DNA from: Mytilisepta virgata
Taxonomy: Eukaryota; Mollusca; Bivalvia; Mytilida; Mytilidae
Direction: 5' to 3'
NCBI GenBank assembly: GCA_028015205.1
Contig: CM051513.1
Location: 43,218,841-43,282,840 of the forward strand
DNA length: 64,000 nucleotides
The translations under genes were made by a program, and so were the position numbers. Shown here piece by piece: positions 53,525 through 64,000 of the stretch (position 1 is the first letter of the stretch; the number at the start of each line of letters is the position of its first letter). The notes below the pieces were generated by a model. It did not search any database and was not told the origin of the DNA. It was given only the letters and a program-made list of their open reading frames with translations.

Positions 53525-54454
53525 CCCCCCGTGTGGGTCCCGGGGACACAATAGAATAGGCCCACAGCTCCTCGGCTTGGCGTAAGAGGCCCCTAAAGAG
53601 GCGACATGTTTGCCGTGTGTCGCAAACCCGTGTCGGTAATAGGGAGTGTTCCTGGATGGCGGGAAAAACGGTTCCGATTACCATCTGGGGCACAATCTTT
53701 ACCTAGACGGGAGGCCGGATGGACCCGATTCGGTCAATCGGCTGGTCACATCAATCCCTTTTTGTAACACATATTTATATTTTTTTCTCCCCAAATTGAT
53801 TAATCGAATTCCGGATTGGTGTTGGCTAATGGGTCAAACACTTTAACAAGCTCAAAATTTCTTTACTTTTGAATTGGATCTTTATTTATTGCCATTATTT
53901 TTGTTTTATTATTTCTTAATATTCAAATTTAAATTATACCTCTCACTTGTATCAACTGCTTAAAATGTCTTGGTCAAAATTTTTGGTTTCGCAATGTCTT
54001 TGAAATATTTAAACAACAAGCTCCAAAATTGGCTGGATTGCCCCGGTCTGGCCACTTACTGGTCATGTCTAGCCCTCTGCTGTTTTCTCGTGGTTGTTTG
54101 AAGAGACCCATATGAACTTTATCTGAAACGGGCGGTCGGATGGGCCCGGTCTCGATCAATCGGCTGGTCACGCCAAGCCCTTGAACATATCTTATAAAAT
54201 TGTGCGACAATAGCACCATCTTTAAGATTAGTTCAAGAAGGCGGTGGCTCATGGGTCAATCGTGTAGATTCTACTTTGGACAGTTGTTTCGTCGGGTAAC
54301 CCCCGGCACGAAGCTTGTGTCTATTTAAAAGTACTCTATGCGAGTATCCTGTCCTGTAGCCCTAGTGCTTGTCGCATATGTGGCAAGCATACATCGTTGT
54401 GGTGCTGCTCCGAGGTGGGCGGGGAGCAAGGGCAGTGAAACATACTAAATCATC
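53525..54454 (+). promoter_or_regulatory. LINE C 5'UTR, presumed internal promoter
   Basis: It starts like B (CCCGTGTGGGTCCCGGGG) and repeats the GGATGGACCCGATTCGGTCA block near 53720 and the GGATGGGCCCGGTCTCGATC block near 54140. It is about 360 bases shorter than the leader of B. The promoter role is inferred from LINE biology. Confidence 0.45.
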
Positions 54455-55867
54455 ATGAAGAATTCAGAAAACAACCAAAAACCAACACCATCTAAACGGA
54501 AATGTGATCATAGTGACGATGAGGAACGATTTTCAAAATTACAAAACACAACTTCTGACAAATTTCCTACATTTTTAGTTTTGACAAGTAAAAATTCTGA
54601 CAGACCTTTGACTAAACTTTCTCCTTTTTTACTACAGAAAAAAATTCAAAGCTGCGCTGGACAAGTTAAAAAAGTCTCCAAAATGAAAAGTGGAAGTCTG
54701 CTTATAGAGTGTATTAGACCACAACAGGCAAAAAATCTTTCTTTAACTTGTATTTCTGATGTTGAGATCTCGGTAACCCCACACCGAACACTCAATTCTT
54801 CCATGGGAGTTATTCGAGACAGAGACCGTGATTTGTACGAGTTGTCTGAAGAAGAAATTCAGGAAGAATTGGAATCTCAACATGTTTCAAAAGTTAAAAG
54901 ATTTACAAAAAAATCCGAAGGAAAAATTGTCAAACTGAATACATACCTCATTACATTCAACCTCACTACTGTACCTGAACATATCTACATAGGACCCTAT
55001 AGAATGAAAGTTGACACATACACACCTAACCCTATTCGTTGTTTCAAATGCCAGAAATTTGGACACGGTAGGAGTTCATGTCGTGGAACTGAAAGATGTG
55101 TCAAATGTTCTATAGAGGGCCACTCAAGTTTTGAATGTGACGGTACAGTAAAGTGTGCAAACTTTGGACTGAATCATTTGGCTAATTCAAGAAATTGTGA
55201 ATTTTTTAAAAAGGAATTAGAAATTCAAAAAACCAAAACTGAAAAAAAATTAAGCTATCAAGAAGCGAAAAGAATGGTCTCTGTCTTGAATAACTCTGTT
55301 CAAACCTCTTATGCTGATAAAGTCAAAACATCACAAACCAGAACTTTTGCAACCCAAACTGAATTCACTTGGCCTGATGGATCAGAACTACCAACACTCT
55401 TACTTCAACCTTCTCAAGCTAAAGATAAAACTTCTCAATCTAAACCGTCTTCTACATCAAACTCTTCTCAAACTTCTGGCTCTTTAAATACCTCAGACAC
55501 TACCAGTAAACAACAAAGACCGACTGCCAGACAAAGAACTTCAATACCTTCAAACCAAAAATCTTCCTCATCGTCCCAAAAAACTACACGATCGTCTTCA
55601 AATGAAAAAGTTATAAACAAACCATCATCCGGTCGCCTCTCAAAGGCAGAAAAAAATTCAAAAATCAATAGATTTAGAGACCTCTGTTTAGAGTAGATGG
55701 ATACTTCAAATGAACCAGACGAATCCATCTGGGGAGTTTCTTCTGTTCCTGCCGGGGATTCTGCTCGTAACGCCAGAGATTCCAGCGCTTCTGGCGGCAG
55801 GCGCAGAAGTTGTTCAAGTGAACAACTAAGGAAAAACTACTCCCCAATCCGCCCACCCCTAAAATGA
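54455..55867 (+). pseudogene. LINE C ORF1, knuckle protein with stop and lost Cys
   Basis: ATG 54455 opens 470 codons with a TAG at 55694-55696 (codon 414), close to where about ten acidic codons present in B are missing. Knuckles one and two are intact (CFKCQKFGHGRSSC, CVKCSIEGHSSFEC). The third reads CANFGLNH, so its second Cys is replaced by Phe. The real stop TGA 55865-55867 overlaps the ORF2 ATG at 55864. Confidence 0.9.
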
Positions 55868-58800
55868 ACAATATAATTCAGTGGAATTGTCGGGGTTTAA
55901 AAATTAATTTAATTGAAATATCTTTACTTTATCTTTCCTACCAGTTGCCTTTTGTCTCCAAGAAACTCACTTAAAGGAAAACGATAATGTGAACATCAAA
56001 AATTACTCTCTTTACAGCACAAGAACTAAACAGGATGAACGGGCTGCAGGCGGCTCTTCAATCCTTATCAAAAACAACGTTATTCATAGTCAAATAAATT
56101 TAAACACCGATCTGCAGGCAGTTGCAGTTCGCCTTTCTCTTAATAAGACTATTACACTATGTTCTGTTTATATTCCTCCTAACACAAACCTGGAAATTAG
56201 TAAACTTAAAACTCTAACAGATCAGTTACCTGTCCCATTTCTTCTTATGGGTGATTTCAATGCTCATAATCCTATATGGGGCAGTAACTCACAAAACGAC
56301 AAAGGCAAAAAGATCGAAGATTTTTTAAATCAGGAAAGTTTGTGCATCTTCAATGACGGATCGGATACTTATCTCCATCCGGGGACTGGTTCATACTCTG
56401 CTATCGATTTAACCATTTGTGACCCCTCTTTATTACTTGATTTCTCATGGCGAGTCCATGATGATTTGTGTGGTAGCGACCATTTTCCCATTATTTTGGA
56501 AAATTTATTTCCCACGTCATCTGAGAGAGTTGCTCGCTGGAAATTTGACAAGGCCAATTGGCCTTTGTTCGAGCAACTCTGTCGAGATGAACTGACGAAA
56601 GAAACTTTTGATACTGTTATTAATCCAGTCCTTAAATTTAATGAAAAGTTAGTATCGATAGCTGAAAGAACCATTCCTAAAACCTCGACAAATCCTAAAC
56701 AACCAAGCAAACCATGGTTTGATGATGATTGTGAGGAGGCAAAGAAAAATAGAAAGAAGGCCGAACGACGATTCAATATGCATCCAGCCCAAAATAATTT
56801 AAGTAACTTCCGTATATTCCGTGCAAAAGCACGTCGAACATTCAAAAAAAAGAGACGAACCTCTTGGCACAACTTCGTCTCTAAAATAAATTCTCGTACA
56901 CCAATGAACAAAGTTTGGAATTTCATACAAAAAATTAATGGTAAAAACCGAAAAACCAACGTCCACCATCTGAAAGATGGCCATACCCTTCTAACACCTG
57001 AAAGGGACATATCGAATAAACTTGCAGAAACATTTTCTAAGCATTCCTCTTCTCAAAATTACTCTCAGGAATTTCAACAAATCAAACATCGCACTGAAAA
57101 AACTAAACTTAACTTTAAATCTAAAAACACAGAAGACTACAACCGATCTTTCTCTTTGGATGAACTCAAAACTTCTCTGGCAAAGGCCCATGACACAGCA
57201 TGTGGCCCAGATGATATCCATTATAAACTTTTGACTCATCTTCCTGATAAATCATTACAAACACTTTTGGATATACTAAATAACATTTGGGAAACTGGTA
57301 ATTTGCCCTCTTTGTGGAAGCTTGCTACAGTTGTTCCTATTCCAAAACCCGGTAAAGATCATTTTGAATCGTCGAATTATCGGCCAATTGCCCTCACAAG
57401 TTGCGTATGCAAGACGATGGAACGAATGATCAACGACCGCCTTGTTTGAGACCAATGGTCTACTGTCTAATATACAGTGTGGATTCCGGCAGGGCAGAAG
57501 CACGTTAGATCATCTCGTTCGCTTCGGGTCTTTCATACGCAACGGGTTTGCTAGGGGTGAACACGTGGTGTCGGTCTTTTTCGACCTTGAAAAAGCATAC
57601 GACACCACTTGGAAATATGGCATTTTAAAAGACCTAAATGATATGGGGTTGAAAGGTAGGTTACCTACCTTCATTGAAAATTTTCTTTCAGATAGACAGT
57701 TCAATGTAAACACCACCATGTCTGACCCTTTTGAACAAGAGATGGGTGTTCCTCAGGGAAGTATCCTCTCGGTCACTTTATTTAGTATAAAAATAAACAG
57801 TTTAGCCAAAACATTAAAACAAAATGTTGAGGGCTCCCTCTATGTAGATGACTTTTTGATATGTTATAGGCTAAAAATATGAACAATATAGAAAGACAAC
57901 TACAGTTGTCTTTAAATAAAATTGAAAAGTGGGCCACAGAAAATGGTTTTAAATTTTCAAACTCAAAAACCGTCTGTATGCATTTTTGTAACAAACGAAA
58001 ACTGCATTTAGACCCTGAACTAAAACTCTATAATGCACCCATTAAAGTTGTTGAAGAAAATAAATTCCTTGGAATTCTGTTTGATAATAAACTCACCTTT
58101 CTACCCCATATCAAAATGCTGAAAGCTAAATGCTTGAAGGCATTGGACATTTTAAAAGTTGTTTCCAGCACTGACTGGGGCGCTGATAAAAGCATTTTGT
58201 TAAATTTATATAGATCTTTAGTGAGATCGAAACTTGACTACGGTTCTATTATTTATGGATCTGCTCGCAAATCCTACATACAAATTTTAGATACTGTTCA
58301 CCACCAAGGCCTACGTTTGGCCTTGGGGGCGTTCAGAACGTCTCCTGTGAAGAGTTTATATGTAGAGGCGAACGAACCGTCTCTTTATAATCGTCGGATA
58401 AAACTTGGTTTACAATATTTAACCAAGCTAAAAGCATATCCTTCAAATCCTGCCTACGACTGTGTTTTCAATCCTCTCTATGAGAATATATTTGAACAAT
58501 ATGAAAATAAAATTCCTCCTTTTGGTATCCGGATGAAACCACATATTTCGGGTTCTAACATCAACCTTGATGAAATTGCCCCCATTAATATACCTCAATC
58601 ACCACCTTGGCTTGTACCCAAACCTATGTTTATTTTTGACCTTAGAAAACATAAAAAGTCCGAAACAAACCCTATTCTTATTCAGCAATACTTTGCTGAA
58701 ATAAAATCTAAGTTTGAATTTCATGACTATTTATACTGATGGGTCGAAGGACGGGGACAAAGTGGCTGCCGCTGCTGTCTGTGGACAGCAAGCAGCAACT

Positions 58801-59523
58801 CTCCGTCTTCCATCCTCCAGTTCCATTTTTACTGCTGAAGCCAGAGCCATAATTCTTGCTTTAAAGTTTGCAAGAACATCTGAAAAACTTAAATTTCTTA
58901 TTTGTTCAGATTCACTTTCATGCTTATTGGCTATCGAAGGTCATAAATATAAAAACCCTTTAATTGCCCATATTATTGAATTTTATAAAAGACTTGTCCA
59001 AATGGGCAAAGAAATTATTTTTCTCTGGGTACCAAGTCATATTGGTATTAAGGGAAACACAGTCGTAGATAGAATAGCGAAAGATGCTTTAGAAGACTCC
59101 ATAACTAATATGTCAGTGCCTTACTCTGATTTTAAACCTTTAATATACAAGTATGTTTTACGTCTGTGGCAGTCCCAGTGGGATCTGCTTACAGACAATA
59201 AATTACATTCGATAGAGCCAACTGTTGGCAAGAATGTTTGTTTCTTCGGCAAAAGCCGTAGAGACCAAGTTGTTTTAACTAGATGTCGCATTGGCCACAC
59301 CAGGACGACTCATTCTTTTATTTTAGAGAATGAGCCGCCTCCTGAGTGTATTCCCTGCCAATGTCGACATAGTATTAAACATCTTTTAATTGACTGTGTA
59401 GATAAATCCGACATTATTAGTCGGTACTACACAGTCAATAATATGAAATATCTATTTACAATTTTCGCTGGCGACCAGATTTTAAAATATTTAAAGGACG
59501 TTGGACTATATTCGAGAATATAG
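55864..59523 (+). pseudogene. LINE C ORF2, broken by four frameshifts
   Basis: It starts at ATG 55864 (MNNIIQWNCRGLK). Breaks compared with B: a 4-base loss near 55930; a loss of about 8 bases near 57447, after NDRLV; 1 base near 57869, just after YVDDFLICYR; and 2 bases near 58728, just before YTDGS. Between these the endonuclease (MGDFNAHNP, GSDHFPI), RT (GFRQGRST, FFDLEKAYDTTW, GVPQGSILS) and RNase H (TAEARAIILAL, VPSHIGIKGNT) motifs are intact. The short, simple lesions indicate recent decay. Confidence 0.92.
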
Positions 59524-59858
59524 TCTATGACTATGTTCTTGAGTATGGTCGTAACCGAATAATTGTTTACCCAATTCCGTTATATGATTGTTATTTTAAG
59601 AATATGTGATAGCTTATCTGTGATATTTTTGTTTTGTTTTGAAAATATTACCTGTGATAGTGTCATTGTATTTTTGTTTAACAAGTTTGTGATCCTTATT
59701 TTTACTGTTTACACCTGTCTTTTATTTGTAAATAGTCAACCCATTTCACACACTATTTGTTTTAATACAATCGTGTTCTAATCAGTTTTCGCCGTGGTAT
59801 GGCTGCAATATTGTCCTTACGGCGTAAAACAACAATCAATCAATCAATATAATGAACT

Positions 59859-61458
59859 GCTCTGAGACTGTAGATGTTCTCAACAGATTTCAGATAACTG
59901 CGCAATGTTTTATCTTTTATTTGTTATATGTGCCAACATTGTTTCTTTTACCTGTATGTTATTATTAAATTTGTATCTCAATAGATGATCCTTTTGGACT
60001 GGATTTTATACTGAATAAAATAAGTTACAGTAGTTAATTTACATGAGTACTGAGTAGGAAAATACCCCCCCCCCCCCCTTTTTCACCTGATAATTTTATT
60101 CAACTTTAATTCGCAGTTTTTAGGACGTGATATATAATTAATAGAAAAAATAATATTCAGTGCAAACAATAAAAAAACCTAAATGATGTACCCAAGCGCC
60201 TGTGAATTAAAGTTGAATAAAATTTTTCATTGTGTCAACTCGATGTGTGTATTGCATTCAACAGTTCATTCAATGAATCATTGTTTTACAAGTTTTATGC
60301 AATGCATTTGTAATATAAAATATTTGGCGTACGTTAGAAATGATAGCAATGGAAAAACAGAAATTAAATTAATGCTATCGTCTTCAATTTCTTCATTGTC
60401 GTCTTCTAACATAGACAGGAATTTTGTATCGCTATATCTCGCTTTCGCGCTTTCGTCACAGGCGAGACAAAAATGTTTTTTTTTGTCAAAAGTCCAATAA
60501 CTCCAGAATGGCAATTCAAAATTCTTGAAAAACAAGACACTCTAATCAATCTAAAGATTGTACTTAAATTTCAAGAAAATGTATCGAAGGAAATTTGAGT
60601 TAGTGTACAAATGGACAAACGGAGGGTATACCTTAATTAGTCCCGTCATAGACGTGTGTAAATACGAATCGTAGAAAATTGAAATCTAACTACATTCAAG
60701 GGTAAATCTTAATTCAGTGATATCACCCCATCATCTAAAGGCAGACGGATAAAAAACCAAAATGTTTTTCTCCAGTGTAAATTTTTCTTTTTCCAAAGCC
60801 TTTTAGAATGCAAATTTGAGTTATTCATTTCCATTTAAGAACAAATAGATATAGTATACTATATTGTGGCAAATATTCAACTGGTATATAATAACACAAA
60901 TATCAGTTCAATTAAAGTAGGGCAGTTTATACATAAGTAATTAAGGCAAAGTATAAAGATATGTTTGTTTAGTTACCGGACCGACCTTATTTTTAATAAC
61001 AACCCTAAGACATATTTTAACAAATCTGGAAAAGAGAATAAAATAATCGGAACTCTAACTGACCCTTTGCACCCCTTTATTAAACATTAATTACAGAAAG
61101 TTCCAAAAATTAATATATGTAACTTATGTTGTTCACCTGCAGTCAGCATGACAATTATTTAGCTAAGTAATGTTTAAAGGAAATAAAATAATAAAATTGA
61201 AACTATAATAAATAAAATGCGATTGTTTTCCATATTTTCACTATGTCGAAATAATAAAAAAAAAATAAATAAAATGACACAACTAACTTACCTACCCTGT
61301 TGTTTTACAACATGAAACTGAACAGACATATATTTTTTCTTGGTCTAAACTTTTTCTTGATCTAATTTGTTTTTATTTTTGTTACTTCATCTATGTTATA
61401 AATATTTCTTAACCTTTCATACCATCAAGTACTGTATCACTTGCTTTTATTTTGAAAG
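59859..61458. other. Intron-like sequence of duplication copy 2
   Basis: This aligns with 9611-10161 and then 12083-13099. No gene was seen. It includes a poly-C run at 60066-60078 and a short local duplication of TCGTCTTC near 60380-60405. Confidence 0.55.
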
Positions 61459-61655
61459 GATCTAATCTTGTTAGAAGTATACCTGATAATGTTCGCACAC
61501 GACTCGATGCAACAGATGCCATACCACAATCAAAAACTACTTTCTATATCAATAACCACTTTGTCAAGAGAAATGCTTTGAGTTTTATGAAAGGTGCAAA
61601 CCCAGGCTCATATAAGCGGAAATTGCTTTCTGACAATAAATCTTCCTGTATTTAA
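61459..61655 (+). CDS. Last exon of duplicated unrecognised gene (copy 2)
   Basis: It encodes SNLVRSIPDNVRTRLDA, KTTFYINNHFVKRNALSF and KRKLLSDNKSSCI, then TAA. The acceptor changed from TTTTGACAG in copy 1 to TTTTGAAAG here: the AG is kept but the preferred C is lost, and the first codon becomes Gly. The exon is otherwise nearly identical to 13100-13296. Confidence 0.5.
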
Positions 61656-61938
61656 AAATATATGATGAATTCCTGCATCTCGGTCAATGATCTGTATAAC
61701 GTGTTTACCTTTCCTCCACTGTACCCCCTAAATCTTATGGGACAATTTTGTAAATTTAAAAGTCAGATTGCAAAAATTGACGTAAACGAGAAATATGAGA
61801 GCTGGCTATAATCATCGTTTTCATTCTCTGTGATTGTAATTATGTACATAAATTATAACGAATTACCTTATACTACAAAACCGGCTAATCTGTGTGTTTA
61901 CACTCTACAATTTGACCTCGACCGCCACCTCACCTTGC

Positions 61939-62975
61939 GATGAGGACAGTGGCTGCCGCTGTGGTCTATGGACAGCAAGAAGCAACTCTTTCCGTCTTCC
62001 ATCCTGCAGTTCAATTTTTACTGCTGAAGTCAGAGCCATAATTCTTGTTTCAATGTTTGCTAGAACATCTGAAAAAATTAAATTTCTTATTTGTTCAGAT
62101 TCACTTTCGTGCTAATTGGCTATAGAAGGTCAGAAATATAAAAACCCTTTAATTGCCCATATTACTGAAGTTAATAAAAGACTTGTTCATCATTTTTCTT
62201 TGGGTACCAAGTCATACTGGTATTAAGGGAAACAGGCGTAGATAGAATAGCGAAGGATGCTCTAGAAGACCCCATTACTAATATATCAGTGCCTTATTCT
62301 GATTTTAAACCTTTAATATACAAATATGTTTTACGTCTGTGGCAGTCCCAGTGGGATCTGCTTACAGACAATAAATTACATTCTATAGAGCCAACTGGTG
62401 GCAAGAATGTTTGTTTTTTTTTCGGCAAAAGCCGAAGAGACCCAAGTTGTTTTAACTAGATGTCGCATTGGCCACACCAGGACGACTCATTCTTTTACTT
62501 TAGAGAATGAACCGCCTCTTGAGTGTATTTCGTGTCAATGTCGACATAGTATTAAACACCTTTTAATTGACTGTGTTGATAAATCCGACATTACTTGTCG
62601 GTACTACACAGTCAACAATATGAAAGATTTATTTACAAAGGTTGCTGGCAACCGTATTTTACAGTATTGGAAAGACGTTGGATTACATTCTTTAATAGAG
62701 TCCAATAAGTCATATCTATGGCATGTTGTTATTTTATTTAATAGCGTATCTATGATGTTATTTTGCAAAGTTCGTCTGTGATATTATTTTACATATTGAA
62801 AGTTTGTCTCGTATTTGTTGTATTGTTTTATTTTCTCCTTAAATATTATTTGTGAATAGTTCATTCGTTCATTCGTTTTAGATAGTATTTGTTTTAATCA
62901 AACTAAATTTAATTAGTTTTGGCCGTGATATGGCTTAAATGTCGCCCACACGGCGTAAAACATTCAATCAATGAA
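61939..62975 (+). mobile_element. 5'-truncated AATC-tail LINE fragment
   Basis: It begins inside RNase H (near GTGGCTGCCGCTG) and runs through the C-terminus, 3'UTR, hairpin and a short CAATCAATGAATC tail. CACCTTGC occurs at 61931-61938 and 62982-62989 and may be an 8-bp target duplication, but nine extra bases separate the tail from the right copy. Small deletions (for example about 14 bases near 62190) break the frame. Confidence 0.78.
61945..62700 (+). pseudogene. ORF2 RNase H and C-terminal remnant
   Basis: Fragments in several frames match copy B: FTAEVRAIIL, FLICSDSLSC, then WQSQWDLLTDNKLHSIEPT, CRIGHTRTTHSF and CQCRHSIKHLLIDC. Stops and indels lie throughout, so the fragment is not functional. 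Confidence 0.75.
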
Positions 62976-63200
62976 TCACTGCACCTTGCACTTGCGCCCT
63001 CTACCGACTATGTTGCGTCACAGTTCTAATAATAGCTGTCTGAACATTTGTATCACTCGTGATCAATACATATTACGTAAATGTTACAAATTTGTTATAA
63101 CAAAAATTGTTCAATCATATGAAATTTCTCCGGATGAAAATCAATAATGTGAATTCTTCTTCTGACAAACTATCAACCAGGTCTTTGACCTTAAAGTTTA

Positions 63201-63431
63201 ATGATTGATTGCTGTTCCTTTACGTCCAGTAGTAAATTCATGTTTCTTCGGGGCGAGAACCAGTTCAACAGATCAAACACAATTCAAATATGGAAAGGCC
63301 GGGATACAAAGAGCAACCAATTTTGACGGCCACTGTAAAAGGGTGGGTGGTTGGATTATTTAACCTACTGTAGCCGCTATTAGCCTTTGTTTTATAGAAA
63401 ACTACACAAGGGGGTCTTAAGCGTGCAGGTT
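63201..63431 (-). mobile_element. SINE with LINE-like tail, truncated minus-strand copy
   Basis: Read on the minus strand, CCTGCACGCTTAAGACCCCC, TGTAGTTTTC, GCGGCTACAG, TTACAGTGGCC, GGTTCTCGCCCC and CTACTGGACGTAAAGG then CAATCAATC match the SINE at 29837-30240 in order. The first ~170 bases of the body are missing. Confidence 0.78.
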
Positions 63432-63849
63432 TTAAACCAGCATCCAAAAATATCTTGGTTTATATTGTTTAGCAGCACAGCCATTTATTCCTAGATTTCT
63501 TAATTTCCCCTCTTTATTGGCGAATTTACAATTTGATATTTATATTCTCCAATTTGTTAGTTGTATATTTTAAGGATCTGTTGATTGTAATAATCGATTA
63601 GTCAATTCTTTTTTATTTGGTATATTGTATTTACTCCGTTAATTGTTATCATTGAAATTTCATTTGTTTACTTTCACGTTTTTCTCGTGCAAATAAGGGG
63701 TGATCGGTTGTGTAAAAGATGAAAATTGGCATTTAAGAATTGATTGAATTAAATGTTGAAATGTTCAGTTCGGTTTGTGTTTGATTCAATGACTGTTCAA
63801 TAATGTGTTTTAACAAAGATTTAGGCAAAATTGTTTTGTAGCGGAACCC
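63432..63849. other. Gene-free AT-rich stretch
   Basis: No gene or clear repeat was seen between the SINE fragment and the LINE leader fragment. Confidence 0.4.
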
Positions 63850-63976
63850 ATGACGGTAATAGGGAGTGTTCATTTTATGCCCGGATAACCGGTTCCGATT
63901 ACCATCTAGGTGGAAATTGAGATGGACCCGATTCGGTCAATCGGCTTGTCGCATCAATCCCTTTTGTAAGACCTTT
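63850..63976 (+). mobile_element. AATC-tail LINE 5'UTR fragment
   Basis: GACGGTAATAGGGAGTGTTC, GGTTCCGATTACCATCT and GATGGACCCGATTCGGTCAA match the leaders of copies B and C. The first ~100 leader bases are missing. The element may continue beyond the right edge of the window. Confidence 0.75.
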
Positions 63977-64000
63977 TAAAAAAAATTCTCATTTATATAA

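Larger units (their letters stand above)
53525..59847 (+). mobile_element. AATC-tail LINE copy C, full length, with target-site duplication
   Basis: The bases TATAATGAACT flank it at 53514-53524 and 59848-59858. The leader, ORF order and tail match copy B, with very high identity in the RT region. ORF1 and ORF2 both carry breaks. It sits in the intron between exons 2 and 3 of the copy 2 gene, in sense orientation, and is absent from the paralogous intron in copy 1. Confidence 0.94.
49709..61810 (+). repeat. Segmental duplication, copy 2
   Basis: This is the partner of 4190-13450, in the same orientation. It carries the same three exons with intact GT donors, lacks the TTAA/Tc1 insertion and the 1.9-kb block, and gains LINE C and the ~407-bp TIR element. 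Its left end lies next to repeat R1; its right end lies about 130 bases before a LINE fragment. Confidence 0.88.

Noticed and set aside
56369..57010. 213-codon minus-strand ORF
   Set aside because: It is antisense to the intact ORF2 endonuclease region of LINE C and shows no domain. Its openness comes from codon bias on the other strand. The same holds for minus-strand ORFs at 43880-44369, 36598-36882 and 57510-57719.

Overview
The window looks like nuclear DNA of a bivalve mollusc, most likely a mussel. It is AT-rich, has GT/AG-bounded exons with long introns, and is packed with eukaryotic transposons. Two repeat types recalled as very common in mussels are present: a ~150-190 bp dispersed repeat beginning GATGTGGTATGATTGCC, and repeats whose ends read AGCTCACCTGGCC or ATACGACCGC. 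The species assignment is inference. No operons, rRNA genes, functional tRNA genes or CRISPR arrays were seen.

The dominant component is one non-LTR retrotransposon (LINE) family, called here the AATC-tail LINE. ORF1 carries three CCHC knuckles. ORF2 carries an APE-type endonuclease, a reverse transcriptase with a YVDD box, an RNase H and a Cys/His C-terminus. The 3' end is a hairpin followed by (AATC)n. Seven copies or fragments are visible, all on the + strand: an internally deleted copy at 1432-2626; a 5'-truncated copy at 14998-16472; copy A at 32838-38909 (full length, broken ORFs); copy B at 40521-47265 (full length, both reading frames open); copy C at 53525-59847 (full length, broken); a truncated copy at about 61939-62975; and a 5'UTR fragment at 63850-63976. 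Five are bracketed by 11-14 bp target-site duplications that can be read directly. Two SINE copies share the LINE's 3' tail.

The second large feature is a segmental duplication, 4190-13450 paired with 49709-61810. Each copy holds three phase-compatible exons of the same unrecognised gene. The copies differ by insertions that give empty-site controls for each other. Copy 1 alone has a TTAA-flanked element with a Tc1 (DD34E) transposon nested inside it, plus 1.9 kb containing fold-back repeats. Copy 2 alone has LINE copy C and a ~407 bp TIR element. Copy 1 has also lost the splice donor of its first exon.

Layout: 0-1.3 kb, two convergent gene fragments; 1.4-4.2 kb, LINE remnant, tRNA-derived SINE and a tandem duplication; 4.2-13.45 kb, duplication copy 1; 14.3-19.3 kb, hairpin-ended repeats with a nested LINE; 20-21.7 kb, a HARBI1-like nuclease fragment against a ~125 bp tandem array, then an unrecognised ORF; 21.9-25.1 kb, exons of a second unrecognised gene; 26.2-32.3 kb, more repeats and a second LINE family without RNase H; 32.8-38.9 kb, LINE A; 38.9-40.5 and 47.3-47.7 kb, minus-strand exons, one BEN-like and one split by LINE B; 48-49.7 kb, another hairpin-ended repeat; 49.7-61.8 kb, duplication copy 2; then LINE and SINE fragments to the end.

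The window is mainly a record of repeated insertion, nesting and duplication. The most informative observations are the LINE's ATGA stop/start junction, the LINE/SINE shared tail, and the paired empty and filled sites between the two duplication copies.
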